Assembly (NCBI RefSeq): GCF_018603515.1
Contig: NZ_JACATN010000003.1
Location: 863,760 to 927,759 of the forward strand
DNA from: Zobellia barbeyronii
GTDB lineage: Bacteria > Bacteroidota > Bacteroidia > Flavobacteriales > Flavobacteriaceae
DNA length: 64,000 nucleotides
Direction: 5' to 3'
Shown: piece by piece, positions 1 to 7,819 of the stretch
Numbering within the stretch: the stretch's first letter is position 1
Layout of the letters: each line of letters begins with the position of its first letter
Made by a program: the position numbers and the translations under genes
The notes under the pieces: model-generated
The model's database searches: none
The model's input: only the letters and a program-made list of their open reading frames with translations
Told to the model about the DNA's origin: nothing

Positions 1-487
1 TCTTTTTCTTCATTAGGGCGCTATCAATAGTATTCAGGTCAAATTCTACCTTCTCATACTTTTCAAAAGCATACTGGTTAAACTTCCGTAGACCGTTCTC
101 CCGTTTTTTTGCCCATATTTTTCTCAGTATATCTACTGCAGGATTATTTTTCTTAGACTGCTTTCCACCAACAAGAACTACCTCATCTAGTTGCTGAGAA
201 GACTCCTTCATTACAACCTTCATCTTATAGGTCACCTTGGTAGTCAATGGAATCTCCACACTCTCATACCCTATAAAAGAAATAAGAAGGATAGGATGGT
301 CATCATCAGACTCCATATAAAAGTTACCATTATCATCGGTAATAGTACCTTCATAAGAGCCTTTAAAAAGTACATTGGCAAAAGCTACCGGCTGGTTATC
401 TTCGTCAATAACAATACCACCCACTTTAGTTTGCGCGCTGGCAACCAAAGAAAAAAGTAGTACAACAAATAATAGAAGGTTTTTCAT
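1..487 (-). CDS. Carboxypeptidase-regulatory-domain / DUF5686 family protein (N-terminal part, cut by the window)
   Basis: The reading frame opens at an ATG at 487 and is still open at base 1, giving 162 visible residues. It starts with a Sec signal peptide of about 19 residues ending ASA-Q. A CarboxypepD_reg-like beta-sandwich follows at about residues 22-105 (GGIVIDEDNQPVAFANV, then TDDNGNF and ISFIGYE). Next comes the stretch NPAVDILRKIWAKK with FNQYAFEKYEKVEFDLN, which I recognise as the start of the DUF5686 region. Such proteins are probably outer-membrane associated in Bacteroidota; their function is unknown. The C-terminal part lies outside the window. The call is firm for the N-terminal domain and good for DUF5686. 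Confidence 0.85.
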   Translation of the reverse strand, partial: MKNLLLFVVLLFSLVASAQTKVGGIVIDEDNQPVAFANVLFKGSYEGTITDDNGNFYMESDDDHPILLISFIGYESVEIPLTTKVTYKMKVVMKESSQQLDEVVLVGGKQSKKNNPAVDILRKIWAKKRENGLRKFNQYAFEKYEKVEFDLNTIDSALMKKK

Positions 488-638
488 CTAAGAAATTTTC
501 TCTGTACTATATAAACAAATAATGTACCAGAACAGATTTTATAATAATTCTTGGCTCGTTTTTACATAAAAATTAAAGTTCGCTTCTGTTTTTTGCCTAC
601 AACCTGAATTTAAGCTAAAAACATTGAACCGAACTACT

Positions 639-675
639 AAAAAAAATGCTTCGCCAACATTAAGTCGGCGAAGCA
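639..675 (-). terminator. Rho-independent terminator of pdhB
   Basis: A perfect 9-bp stem (TGCTTCGCC at 647-655 with GGCGAAGCA at 667-675) and an 11-nt loop are followed, on the minus strand, by a run of eight U (639-646). It lies 27 bp past the pdhB stop codon. Confidence 0.85.
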
Positions 676-701
676 AAAGTACCTTTACAAATTTGTTATA
701 C

Positions 702-1682
702 CTATTTTTTGTACATCACTTTCTTGACTGCGTTAACCACATCTGTATGATTTGGCAACCATTCCGCCAACAAAACAGGAGAATACGGTGCAGGTGTATC
801 TGCTGTATTTATCTTCTGAATAGGTGCATCTAAATAGTCAAAAGCGTGAGATTGCACATGAAAAGTTATTTCAGAGGCAACATTACCAAAAGGCCAAGCC
901 TCTTCTAAAATAACTAAACGATTTGTTTTCTTAACCGATTTTAAAATTGCTTCGTAATCCAATGGCTTAACAGTACGCAAGTCAATGATCTCACAGCTTA
1001 TTCCTTCTTTTTGAAGTTCATCAGCAGCTTTATCGGCCTCTTTTATAATTTTACCAAAAGAAACGATAGTAACATCACTACCTTCTCTACGGATATCTGC
1101 AACACCTAATGGAATTGTATAGTCTCCTTCAGGAACTTCTCCTTTATCTCCATACATCTGCTCAGACTCCATAAAAATAACAGGATCATTATCACGGATA
1201 GCTGCTTTCAACAATCCTTTTGCATCTGCCGGATTAGAAGGAACAACAACTTTTAGTCCTGGACAGTTAGCATACCAGCTTTCAAAAGCTTGTGAGTGCG
1301 TAGCACCCAACTGACCTGCAGAACCTGTAGGACCTCTAAAAACGATAGGACAAGGAAACTGCCCACCCGACATTTGACGGATTTTAGCTGCATTGTTGAT
1401 GATCTGATCGATACCCACCAAAGCAAAGTTAAAAGTCATAAACTCTATTATTGGACGACAACCAGTCATTGTAGATCCTATACCTATACCTGCAAAACCT
1501 AATTCTGCAATAGGCGTATCTATAACACGCTTGGCACCAAACTCATCTAGCATTCCTTTAGAAGCCTTATAAGCGCCATTGTATTCGGCAACCTCTTCTC
1601 CCATCAGGTAAACTGACTCGTCTTTTCTCATTTCTTCCGACATCGCCTCAACGATGGCTTCCCTAAATTGTAGTGTCTTCAT
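702..1682 (-). CDS. pdhB: Pyruvate dehydrogenase E1 component, beta subunit
   Basis: This 326-residue protein is the transketolase-type beta subunit of the E1 heterotetramer, which decarboxylates pyruvate with thiamine diphosphate and passes the acetyl group to lipoyl-E2. The start FREAIVEAMSEEMRKDESV and the block MGEEVAEYNGAYK are typical of the family. E60 in DTPIAE is the glutamate expected to activate the cofactor. The C-terminal transketolase domain (about 200-320) has the usual DLRTVKPLDYEAI segment. Length is normal. The partner subunit pdhA and the E2 gene lie 20 kb away on the same strand (22235-24865), so the complex is encoded at two loci. A TATTTTTG -7 box sits 44 bp upstream, and a hairpin terminator follows. 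Confidence 0.95.
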   Translation of the reverse strand: MKTLQFREAIVEAMSEEMRKDESVYLMGEEVAEYNGAYKASKGMLDEFGAKRVIDTPIAELGFAGIGIGSTMTGCRPIIEFMTFNFALVGIDQIINNAAKIRQMSGGQFPCPIVFRGPTGSAGQLGATHSQAFESWYANCPGLKVVVPSNPADAKGLLKAAIRDNDPVIFMESEQMYGDKGEVPEGDYTIPLGVADIRREGSDVTIVSFGKIIKEADKAADELQKEGISCEIIDLRTVKPLDYEAILKSVKKTNRLVILEEAWPFGNVASEITFHVQSHAFDYLDAPIQKINTADTPAPYSPVLLAEWLPNHTDVVNAVKKVMYKK

Positions 1683-1725
1683 ATTATATGGAGTATCTTT
1701 TTATTATGTGCGTTAAAAACGCAAG

Positions 1726-1733
1726 CAAAAATA
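1726..1733 (-). promoter_or_regulatory. -7 box of pdhB promoter
   Basis: On the minus strand this reads TATTTTTG, an exact match to the Bacteroidota TAnnTTTG element, 44 bp before the pdhB ATG. No good -33 TTTG lies at the usual distance. A small GCGTT/AACGC hairpin (1710-1722) would lie in the leader. The same -7 sequence precedes pdhA. Confidence 0.5.
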
Positions 1734-1781
1734 GGAAAATATATGTCAAATAATAGGCTCTAAGAATCAAAATAAGTTATA

Positions 1782-1809
1782 AAAAATACTATGCATGCAT
1801 AGTATTTTT
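1782..1809. promoter_or_regulatory. Perfect 28-bp palindrome between divergent pdhB and etfB
   Basis: The 28 bases are fully self-complementary: AAAAATACT (1782-1790), then ATGCATGCAT (1791-1800), then AGTATTTTT (1801-1809). Symmetry stops exactly at 1781/1810. The palindrome lies 47 bp upstream of the etfB start codon and 99 bp from the pdhB start, in a divergent intergenic region. That favours an operator for a dimeric repressor over a terminator. I cannot name the regulator. A hairpin role is possible but would need an internal loop cut from the palindrome itself. Confidence 0.7.
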
Positions 1810-1856
1810 GAAAAAGATTACATATCTTCGTCTAGATTATAAATAGCTTTATAGAC

Positions 1857-2597
1857 ATGAAAATATTAGTTTGCATAAGTAATGTTCCTGACACAACCTC
1901 CAAAATTAACTTTACGGATGGTGATACAAAGTTTGACACCAATGGTGTACAGTTCGTAATAAACCCTAACGATGAGTTCGGTTTAACACGCGCCATGTGG
2001 TTTAAAGAAAAGCAAGGAGCTACAGTACATATTGCTACAGTTGGCGAAGCTAGCGTAGAACCAACTATGCGTAAGGCACTTGCAATTGGCGCTGATGAAG
2101 CCATTAGAATTAACGCTGTTCCAACAGACGGTTTTTTCGTTGCCGAACAATTGGCCAACGTAATTAAAGACGGAGCATACGACCTTATTATTGCCGGTAG
2201 AGAAAGTATTGATTATAACGGAGGTATGGTTCCTGGAATTTTAGCCACTCTTTTAGGAATGAATTTCGTAAACACTTGTATTAGTCTTGAGGTTGAAGGC
2301 ACTACAGCTACCGCTATAAGAGAAATAGATGGTGGAAAAGAAACTGTACAGACTTCACTTCCCCTAGTTATTGGAGGACAAAAAGGTCTTGTACAAGAGA
2401 GTGACCTTAAAATACCCAACATGCGTGGTATTATGATGGCAAGAAAAAAGACACTTACCGTGATAGAGCCTGTTGGCGCTACAGTTGCCACTAAAGACGT
2501 TAAATTTGATAAGCCAGTAGCTAAAGGAAGCGTTAAATTGGTTAATTCAGCTGAAGAATTAGTAGAATTACTTCACAATGAAGCCAAAGTAATTTAG
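1857..2597 (+). CDS. etfB: Electron transfer flavoprotein beta subunit
   Basis: This 246-residue protein is the small ETF subunit. ETF takes electrons from acyl-CoA dehydrogenases and passes them towards the quinone pool through ETF:quinone oxidoreductase. The start MKILVCISNVPDTTSKINF, the block FVINPNDEFGLTRAM and the motif IIAGRESIDYNGGMVPG are characteristic of EtfB; the last lies in the AMP/nucleotide-binding region. Near residue 190 the family signature reads LKIPNMRGIMMARKK. Length is normal. etfA follows after 107 bp on the same strand. The perfect palindrome at 1782-1809 is the obvious candidate control site. An acyl-CoA dehydrogenase that could feed this ETF lies at 41298-42440. Confidence 0.95.
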   Translation: MKILVCISNVPDTTSKINFTDGDTKFDTNGVQFVINPNDEFGLTRAMWFKEKQGATVHIATVGEASVEPTMRKALAIGADEAIRINAVPTDGFFVAEQLANVIKDGAYDLIIAGRESIDYNGGMVPGILATLLGMNFVNTCISLEVEGTTATAIREIDGGKETVQTSLPLVIGGQKGLVQESDLKIPNMRGIMMARKKTLTVIEPVGATVATKDVKFDKPVAKGSVKLVNSAEELVELLHNEAKVI

Positions 2598-2704
2598 TCA
2601 CTATATATAGGTTGCAGTTTTCTAGATGCCGGTTCTTTGACCAGAACATTAGAAACTACCATATACAGTTAAGCTTTATCCCTAAAAAATAAAACAATAC
2701 ACAA

Positions 2705-3673
2705 ATGTCAGTATTAGTATATACAGAATCCGAAAACGGAAAACTTAAAAAAAGTGCTTTTGAAGTGGCCTCATATGCCAAAGCAGTGGCAGACCAATTA
2801 GGTTCATCAGTTACCGCAATTTCTTTTAATGCAACCAGTAACGATGAACTAGGTACTTATGGCGTTTCCAAAGTATTGAATGTAACAGATGACAAATTAG
2901 CTACATTTAACGCTCTTGCTTACGCTAATAGCATTGCACAGGCAGCAAAAAATGAAAATATTCAGGTAATTATAGTGAGCTCTAGTACGAACAGTAAATT
3001 TTTAGCTCCTATTCTAGCTGCTAAATTAAAAGCTGGTTACGTACCAAACGTGGTTGCCGCTCCTGAAAGCGCATCACCATTTACAGTAAAGCGTACTACT
3101 TTTAGTAATAAGGGTTTCGCACATACCGAAATTACCACGGAGACTAAGATTATAGGTGTTTCTAATAATTCTTTTGGTCTAAAAGAAAATGCAACGACTG
3201 CAGCAGTTGAGGCTTTTAATGCCGATTTAAGTGATGCTGATTTTTCAGTTAAGTCCATTGAAATAGATAAAGTTGCTGGTCAAGTTACTATTGCAGATGC
3301 AGATATCGTAGTCTCTGGCGGAAGAGGTCTTAAAGGACCTGAAAACTGGGGAATGATAGAAGACCTTGCCGAAGTTCTTGGTGCAGCTACAGCTTGTTCC
3401 AAGCCTGTTTCCGATATGGGATGGAGACCTCATGGAGAACATGTTGGGCAAACAGGAAAGCCAGTTGCGGCTAATCTTTATATCGCAATAGGTATCTCAG
3501 GTGCCATTCAGCATTTAGCAGGAGTTAGTTCTTCAAAAACAAAAGTAGTTATCAACTCTGACCCTGAAGCCCCATTTTTCAAGGCTGCAGACTATGGAAT
3601 TGTAGGTGATGCCTTTGAAGTAGTACCTAAACTCATTGAAAAATTAAAAGAATTTAAAGCACAAAACGCTTAA
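2705..3673 (+). CDS. etfA: Electron transfer flavoprotein alpha subunit
   Basis: This 322-residue protein is the FAD-carrying large subunit of ETF. The N-terminal domain (about 1-190) resembles EtfB in fold. The C-terminal FAD domain shows the family signature: GGRGLKGPENWGMIEDLAEVLG, then RPHGEHVGQTGKPV, then YIAIGISGAIQHLAG and VVINSDPEAPFFKAADYGIVGD. Length is normal. It forms a unit with etfB upstream. The 107-bp spacer may fold (AGTTTTCT pairing roughly with AGAAACT around 2616-2658) but holds no convincing terminator. A hairpin terminator lies 29 bp after the stop. Confidence 0.95.
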   Translation: MSVLVYTESENGKLKKSAFEVASYAKAVADQLGSSVTAISFNATSNDELGTYGVSKVLNVTDDKLATFNALAYANSIAQAAKNENIQVIIVSSSTNSKFLAPILAAKLKAGYVPNVVAAPESASPFTVKRTTFSNKGFAHTEITTETKIIGVSNNSFGLKENATTAAVEAFNADLSDADFSVKSIEIDKVAGQVTIADADIVVSGGRGLKGPENWGMIEDLAEVLGAATACSKPVSDMGWRPHGEHVGQTGKPVAANLYIAIGISGAIQHLAGVSSSKTKVVINSDPEAPFFKAADYGIVGDAFEVVPKLIEKLKEFKAQNA

Positions 3674-3701
3674 TTTTCGTTAATTTGCGCTTATTAAAGG
3701 G

Positions 3702-3742
3702 CTGTTTAAATGCATGGTTTGCCCATATTTAAACAGTCTTTT
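3702..3742 (+). terminator. Terminator after etfA
   Basis: A perfect 10-bp stem (CTGTTTAAAT at 3702-3711 with ATTTAAACAG at 3727-3736) with a 15-nt loop is followed by TCTTTTG. It overlaps the region just before the next gene, so it could also regulate read-through. Confidence 0.65.
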
Positions 3743-3758
3743 GTATTTTAATGATTCT

Positions 3759-4388
3759 ATGAGCTTAGTCAGGTTAAAAATAAAAGGTATTTCCTATAGC
3801 CAAACACAGAATGGAGCTTACGCTCTTATTCTGAACGAAGTTGAAGGCGATCGTAAACTACCCATTGTCATCGGTGCTTTTGAAGCGCAGTCAATTGCTA
3901 TTGCACTTGAGAAAGAAATAAAGCCGCCAAGGCCTTTGACTCACGATTTGTTCAAAAATTTTTCGGATCGTTTTGATATTGTAATCAAACAAGTCATTAT
4001 CCATAAATTGGTAGACGGCGTTTTTTACTCTAGCATAATTTGCGAACGAGATAAAATTGAAGAGATTATAGACGCTAGAACAAGCGATGCCATTGCTTTG
4101 GCACTCCGCTTTAACGCACCTATCTTCACCTATAAGACCATTTTGGATAAAGCAGGAATCTTCCTTAAATTTTCGTCTAAAGACAAGGATAAAGAAGAGA
4201 CTGACGATAGTATTGTGGTAGATGAAATTTTGCAAGAAGGCGAAACCGTAGAAATAGAATCTGGCGCAACAGATGGTTACACAGAACTTTCTATTGATGA
4301 ACTCCACAAAGAACTAGACCTAGCCGTTAACAATGAAGATTACGAAAAAGCGGCCAAGCTTCGAGACGAGATTTCCAAAAGAAACTGA
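3759..4388 (+). CDS. Bifunctional nuclease (BFN/DUF151) domain protein with C-terminal UvrB/UvrC motif
   Basis: I place the start at 3759 (MSLVRLKIKGISYS). The frame extends 15 codons further upstream, but that part runs through the terminator hairpin. The resulting 209-residue protein has a BFN domain at about 1-135 (LPIVIGAFEAQSIAIALE and ARTSDAIALALRFNAPIF are diagnostic). An acidic linker follows, then a UVR motif at about 175-208 (LHKELDLAVNNEDYEKAAKLRDEI). BFN proteins have been linked to DNase/RNase activity in plants, but the bacterial role is unsettled. The UVR motif suggests contact with UvrB/UvrC-like or Clp partners. It probably shares a transcript with the transporter 18 bp downstream. 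Confidence 0.88.
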   Translation: MSLVRLKIKGISYSQTQNGAYALILNEVEGDRKLPIVIGAFEAQSIAIALEKEIKPPRPLTHDLFKNFSDRFDIVIKQVIIHKLVDGVFYSSIICERDKIEEIIDARTSDAIALALRFNAPIFTYKTILDKAGIFLKFSSKDKDKEETDDSIVVDEILQEGETVEIESGATDGYTELSIDELHKELDLAVNNEDYEKAAKLRDEISKRN

Positions 4389-4406
4389 TAAACAAGCAAG
4401 TACCCT

Positions 4407-5855
4407 ATGAAAATCAACCTTTGGATTGTTCTACTTGCCCTATTTATTTTTTTCCCATCCATAGCACAAGAAACGATTGCAGTACCAGCCGCAGAAACGG
4501 CTGCTATAAATGATATTGTTTCACAAAACACCAATCACATTCAACCTAATGCAGGTTTTAGCTTAAATAGCTTAGGCCGCGGCATATTGGGTATGGCTGT
4601 ACTTTTACTCATTTCATTTTTATTCAGTTCAAATCGCAGAGCCATCAACTGGAAGACCGTTGGTATTGGCCTTACATTGCAATTAGTTATTGCCATAGGC
4701 GTGCTGAAAATTCCATTTATTCAAAGAGTATTTGAGTCCATTGGCGAAGTTTTCATTAGTATTCTGGGATTTACCCGTGCAGGAAGTAAATTTCTGTTTG
4801 AAGGACTTGTGGTTGACACCGGTACTTTTGGTTATATTTTTGCTTTTCAGGTATTACCTACCATCATTTTCTTTTCAGCACTTACCTCATTACTATTTTA
4901 TTTGGGAATCATCCAAAAGGTAGTGAGAGTACTAGCTTGGATGCTTTCAAAAACTCTAGGTATTTCCGGAGCGGAAAGCCTATCTGTTGCTGGAAACATC
5001 TTTTTAGGACAGACCGAAGCACCATTATTGATTAAAGCTTACTTGGAAAAAATGACCAAGTCTGAAATTCTTCTAGTGATGATAGGTGGAATGGCTACCG
5101 TTGCCGGAGCTGTTTTAGCTGCCTACATTGGTTTCTTAGGGGGAGAAGATAAAGTATTGCAATTGGTTTTTGCCAAACACCTTTTAGCGGCATCGGTTAT
5201 GGCCGCACCAGGCGCTATTGTAATTTCAAAAATATTATACCCACAAACAGAAGCAGTAAATACAGAGGTGGCAGTATCTTCTGAGAAGATTGGCTCTAAT
5301 GTTTTGGATGCTATTGCTAACGGTACCACAGAAGGTTTGAGATTGGCCGTCAATGTTGGGGCCATGCTTTTAGTTTTTGTGGCTATGATTGCCATGTTAA
5401 ACGGAATTTTAGATTGGATTGGCGATTTGACTTCCTTAAACCAATGGGTCGCTCTCAATACATCATATGATAAATTTTCGCTAGAGGCCATTCTTGGGAC
5501 CATCTTTGCTCCACTAATGTGGCTTATTGGTGTTGCTAACGAAGATATTATGCTCATGGGGCAACTCTTGGGGATTAAGCTTGTAGCCAGTGAATTCGTA
5601 GGGTACATCCAGTTAGCTGAACTAAAAAATATGGCTACAGGAGCTAGCTTTACCTATAACAAATCTGTGATCATGGCAACGTATATGCTTTGCGGGTTCG
5701 CAAACTTTGCATCCATAGGGATACAAATTGGTGGCATTGGTTCATTAGCTCCAGGACAACGTAAAACTCTTTCAGAATTTGGCCTTAAAGCTGTTCTTGG
5801 TGGTTCTATAGCTTCCTTGTTATCTGCTACTATAGCAGGTATGATTTTAGGTTAA
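4407..5855 (+). CDS. Concentrative nucleoside transporter (CNT/NupC family)
   Basis: This 482-residue inner-membrane protein imports nucleosides using the sodium or proton gradient. The CNT core runs from about residue 60. It shows NWKTVGIGLTLQLVIAIGVLK, the gate segment LFYLGIIQKVVRVLAWMLSK, the substrate-site block GQTEAPLLIKAYLEKMTKSE, and the C-terminal GFANFASIGIQIGGIGSLAPGQR. About ten hydrophobic segments are visible. The first 22 residues look like a cleavable signal peptide (FFPSIAQ), giving a short periplasmic N-terminal extension before the first core helix. Nucleoside uptake fits the neighbouring thyA and the distant cdd. Substrate range cannot be read from sequence. Confidence 0.9.
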   Translation: MKINLWIVLLALFIFFPSIAQETIAVPAAETAAINDIVSQNTNHIQPNAGFSLNSLGRGILGMAVLLLISFLFSSNRRAINWKTVGIGLTLQLVIAIGVLKIPFIQRVFESIGEVFISILGFTRAGSKFLFEGLVVDTGTFGYIFAFQVLPTIIFFSALTSLLFYLGIIQKVVRVLAWMLSKTLGISGAESLSVAGNIFLGQTEAPLLIKAYLEKMTKSEILLVMIGGMATVAGAVLAAYIGFLGGEDKVLQLVFAKHLLAASVMAAPGAIVISKILYPQTEAVNTEVAVSSEKIGSNVLDAIANGTTEGLRLAVNVGAMLLVFVAMIAMLNGILDWIGDLTSLNQWVALNTSYDKFSLEAILGTIFAPLMWLIGVANEDIMLMGQLLGIKLVASEFVGYIQLAELKNMATGASFTYNKSVIMATYMLCGFANFASIGIQIGGIGSLAPGQRKTLSEFGLKAVLGGSIASLLSATIAGMILG

Positions 5856-5923
5856 ATCAATATTCTTTACTTCAACTGAAAATATTTTGGTTAATAAATC
5901 TCTAATAACTACAACGAGTAGTC

Positions 5924-5955
5924 TTTGAGCTTTTACCAACAAAATTCTATTTTTG
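5924..5955 (+). promoter_or_regulatory. Promoter of thyA (TTTG-N20-TATTTTTG)
   Basis: TTTG at 5924-5927 and TATTTTTG at 5948-5955 are separated by 20 bp, matching the Bacteroidota -33/-7 consensus. The thyA ATG begins only 8 bp after the -7 box, so transcription should start at or within a few bases of the start codon. Confidence 0.75.
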
Positions 5956-5962
5956 CCCCACT

Positions 5963-6787
5963 ATGAAACAATACCACGATTTACTAAAGCACGTACTAGA
6001 TAACGGTAACCAGAAAGGAGACCGCACAGGGACAGGAACTTTAAGCGTTTTTGGACATCAAATGCGTTTTGACCTAAGTAAAGGTTTTCCTATGGTAACT
6101 ACTAAAAAGTTACACCTGAAGTCTATTGTCTATGAATTGCTTTGGTTCTTGAAAGGTGATACAAACATCAAATACCTTCAAGAAAATGGTGTACGTATCT
6201 GGAATGATTGGGCAGATGAGAATGGAGACTTGGGCCCTGTTTACGGCCACCAATGGCGTAACTGGAACAATGATGAAATTGATCAGATTAAAGATGTTAT
6301 TGATTCTTTAAAAAATAACCCTAACAGTAGACGTATGTTGGTTTCCGCTTGGAACCCGAGTGTACTACCCGATACGTCAAAATCGTTCTCTGAAAATGTA
6401 GCCAATGGTAAAGCAGCGCTTCCCCCATGTCACGCATTTTTTCAGTTTTATGTTTCTGATGGCAAGCTTTCATGTCAACTGTATCAACGTAGTGCAGATA
6501 TCTTCTTAGGCGTGCCTTTTAATATTGCCTCCTACGCTCTATTCACTATGATGATGGCACAAGTATGTGGTTACGAAGCTGGTGAATTTATTCACACTTT
6601 TGGTGATGCCCACATCTATAACAACCATATGGAACAGGTAGAATTGCAATTGAGTCGTGAAACTCGTCCGCTACCCAAAATGATTATCAACCCTGAAATA
6701 AAAGATATTTTCGATTTTAATTTTGAGGATTTCAGTTTAGAAGATTACAACCCTCACCCACATATTAAAGGAGCTGTTGCAGTTTAA
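5963..6787 (+). CDS. thyA: Thymidylate synthase
   Basis: This 274-residue cytosolic enzyme methylates dUMP to dTMP using methylene-tetrahydrofolate. The nucleophile is C156 in [13 protein letters not shown]. The phosphate-binding block is [21 protein letters not shown], and the C-terminal end [10 protein letters not shown] is the conserved tail that closes over the active site. Length is close to that of the E. coli enzyme (264). A strong promoter lies directly at the start. Dihydrofolate reductase, which regenerates the folate it consumes, is encoded 5.6 kb downstream (12436). Its 3' end is echoed by a decayed second copy at 7689-7745, beyond the next gene. Confidence 0.97.
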   Translation: MKQYHDLLKHVLDNGNQKGDRTGTGTLSVFGHQMRFDLSKGFPMVTTKKLHLKSIVYELLWFLKGDTNIKYLQENGVRIWNDWADENGDLGPVYGHQWRNWNNDEIDQIKDVIDSLKNNPNSRRMLVSAWNPSVLPDTSKSFSENVANGKAALPPCHAFFQFYVSDGKLSCQLYQRSADIFLGVPFNIASYALFTMMMAQVCGYEAGEFIHTFGDAHIYNNHMEQVELQLSRETRPLPKMIINPEIKDIFDFNFEDFSLEDYNPHPHIKGAVAV

Positions 6788-6796
6788 AGCTATATC

Positions 6797-7627
6797 ATGA
6801 AAATTTCTATATCTATTTTTGTTTTGATGTTTTCCTTTTTTTCTTATTCACAAGAAAATGAAAATTCAATTTACTTTCCACAGGAACAGTTAATTCATCC
6901 AGAATGCGATAACGCTGATGATAAAAATGCGTGTTTGTATAATATACTTGAAAAACAAGTTCTTGCTATATTGAACACCAAGAAGAACTTGAAACTAATC
7001 AAAAAAAGCAAAAAAGATACGCTTGCCGTCAATTACACCCTAATAGCAACTGACGAAGGGCTATTAAATCAAGAATCAAGTTATACCCACATTAATAGTA
7101 GAAAATTATCTGGAAAAATCGAACCAGATTTAAATCAAACACTCAAAGAATTTCCGAAATTCAAAACTCTAAATCGAAAAAGCAAAGACCTAAAATCCAA
7201 ACATTTTTTATGGTTCAAATACTTAATTCAAGATACAGCTGAAGGTACTACGCTAAATTTAATTGAAAATAAAAATTGTTACAAAGGTGGAATTATTGAA
7301 ACTATTCCGATATTTCCCGGCTGTGGTAATGCAGATAATTCAGAAAGTAGAGATTGTTTCAACAAACAAATGCAAAACCACATTGGCAACCATTTCAATT
7401 ACCCAATCGAAGCTCAAAAAAAGGGTATTAAAGGAAAAGTAAGTATAATCTTCACTATTGGAAAAGATGGAGCAGTAACTGATATCAGGACTCGGGGACC
7501 ACATCCTATTCTTGAAGCAGAAGCAGTTAGAATAATTAAACTACTACCACAATTAGGACCTGGCACACAAAATGGAAAAGCAGTTGAAGTCCCTTTTTCT
7601 ATACCTATGACATTTAAACTTGACTAA
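6797..7627 (+). CDS. Secreted TonB C-terminal-domain protein
   Basis: This 276-residue protein has a Sec signal peptide (about 1-18, ending FFSYSQ) rather than the N-terminal membrane anchor of a working TonB. The C-terminal 75 residues form a TonB_C domain (YPIEAQKKGIKGKVSIIFTIGKDGAVTDIRTRGPHP with EAVRIIKLLP). The segment before it (PIFPGCGNADNSESRDCFNKQM) is a cysteine-containing motif common in flavobacterial proteins of this type, and a similar motif occurs near the N-terminus (PECDNADDKNACLYNILE). It begins 9 bp after thyA. It looks more A-rich than its neighbours and is bracketed by thyA and a decayed thyA 3' end, which suggests it was acquired by insertion. Its role is unknown; it is probably periplasmic. 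Confidence 0.85.
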   Translation: MKISISIFVLMFSFFSYSQENENSIYFPQEQLIHPECDNADDKNACLYNILEKQVLAILNTKKNLKLIKKSKKDTLAVNYTLIATDEGLLNQESSYTHINSRKLSGKIEPDLNQTLKEFPKFKTLNRKSKDLKSKHFLWFKYLIQDTAEGTTLNLIENKNCYKGGIIETIPIFPGCGNADNSESRDCFNKQMQNHIGNHFNYPIEAQKKGIKGKVSIIFTIGKDGAVTDIRTRGPHPILEAEAVRIIKLLPQLGPGTQNGKAVEVPFSIPMTFKLD

Positions 7628-7688
7628 AATTTTAAATTGTAGATTTAGTAACTCTTTATGAGCTTGAAACCAGTACAATTATATTTTC

Positions 7689-7745
7689 TACATCTTTAAA
7701 AGATTATAACGACATACTCATAGAAAAGGAGCTGTTGCCGTATAG
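7689..7745 (+). pseudogene. Remnant of a second thyA 3' end
   Basis: The 3' part matches the last codons of thyA: AAAGGAGCTGTTGC is identical in both (6767-6780 and 7725-7738), and the remaining codons read GCC GTA TAG against GCA GTT TAA. Both therefore encode K-G-A-V-A-V-stop. Upstream, AAAGATTATAAC matches GAAGATTACAAC (10 of 12), followed by a CAC/CAT-rich stretch with a 1-bp deletion. Several differences are silent, so the two copies look like diverged alleles rather than a fresh duplication. No start or upstream thyA body remains. Confidence 0.8.
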
Positions 7746-7819
7746 CGTTCACCAAAAACACTATTGAGTCCATTGCGTACTTTCTATAATCCTTATATTT
7801 ATAAGATATTAGAATTGTT

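Noticed and set aside
1782..1809. Palindrome as a transcription terminator
   Set aside because: It lies between two divergent genes, so no transcript needs to end there. The operator reading fits better.
3714..3758. Longer N-terminus for the bifunctional-nuclease-family protein
   Set aside because: The extra codons overlap the terminator hairpin, and the conserved protein starts at 3759.
6797..7627. A functional TonB protein
   Set aside because: It has a cleavable signal peptide instead of the N-terminal membrane anchor and no proline-rich spacer. The genuine TonB with ExbB/ExbD is at 36360-38390.
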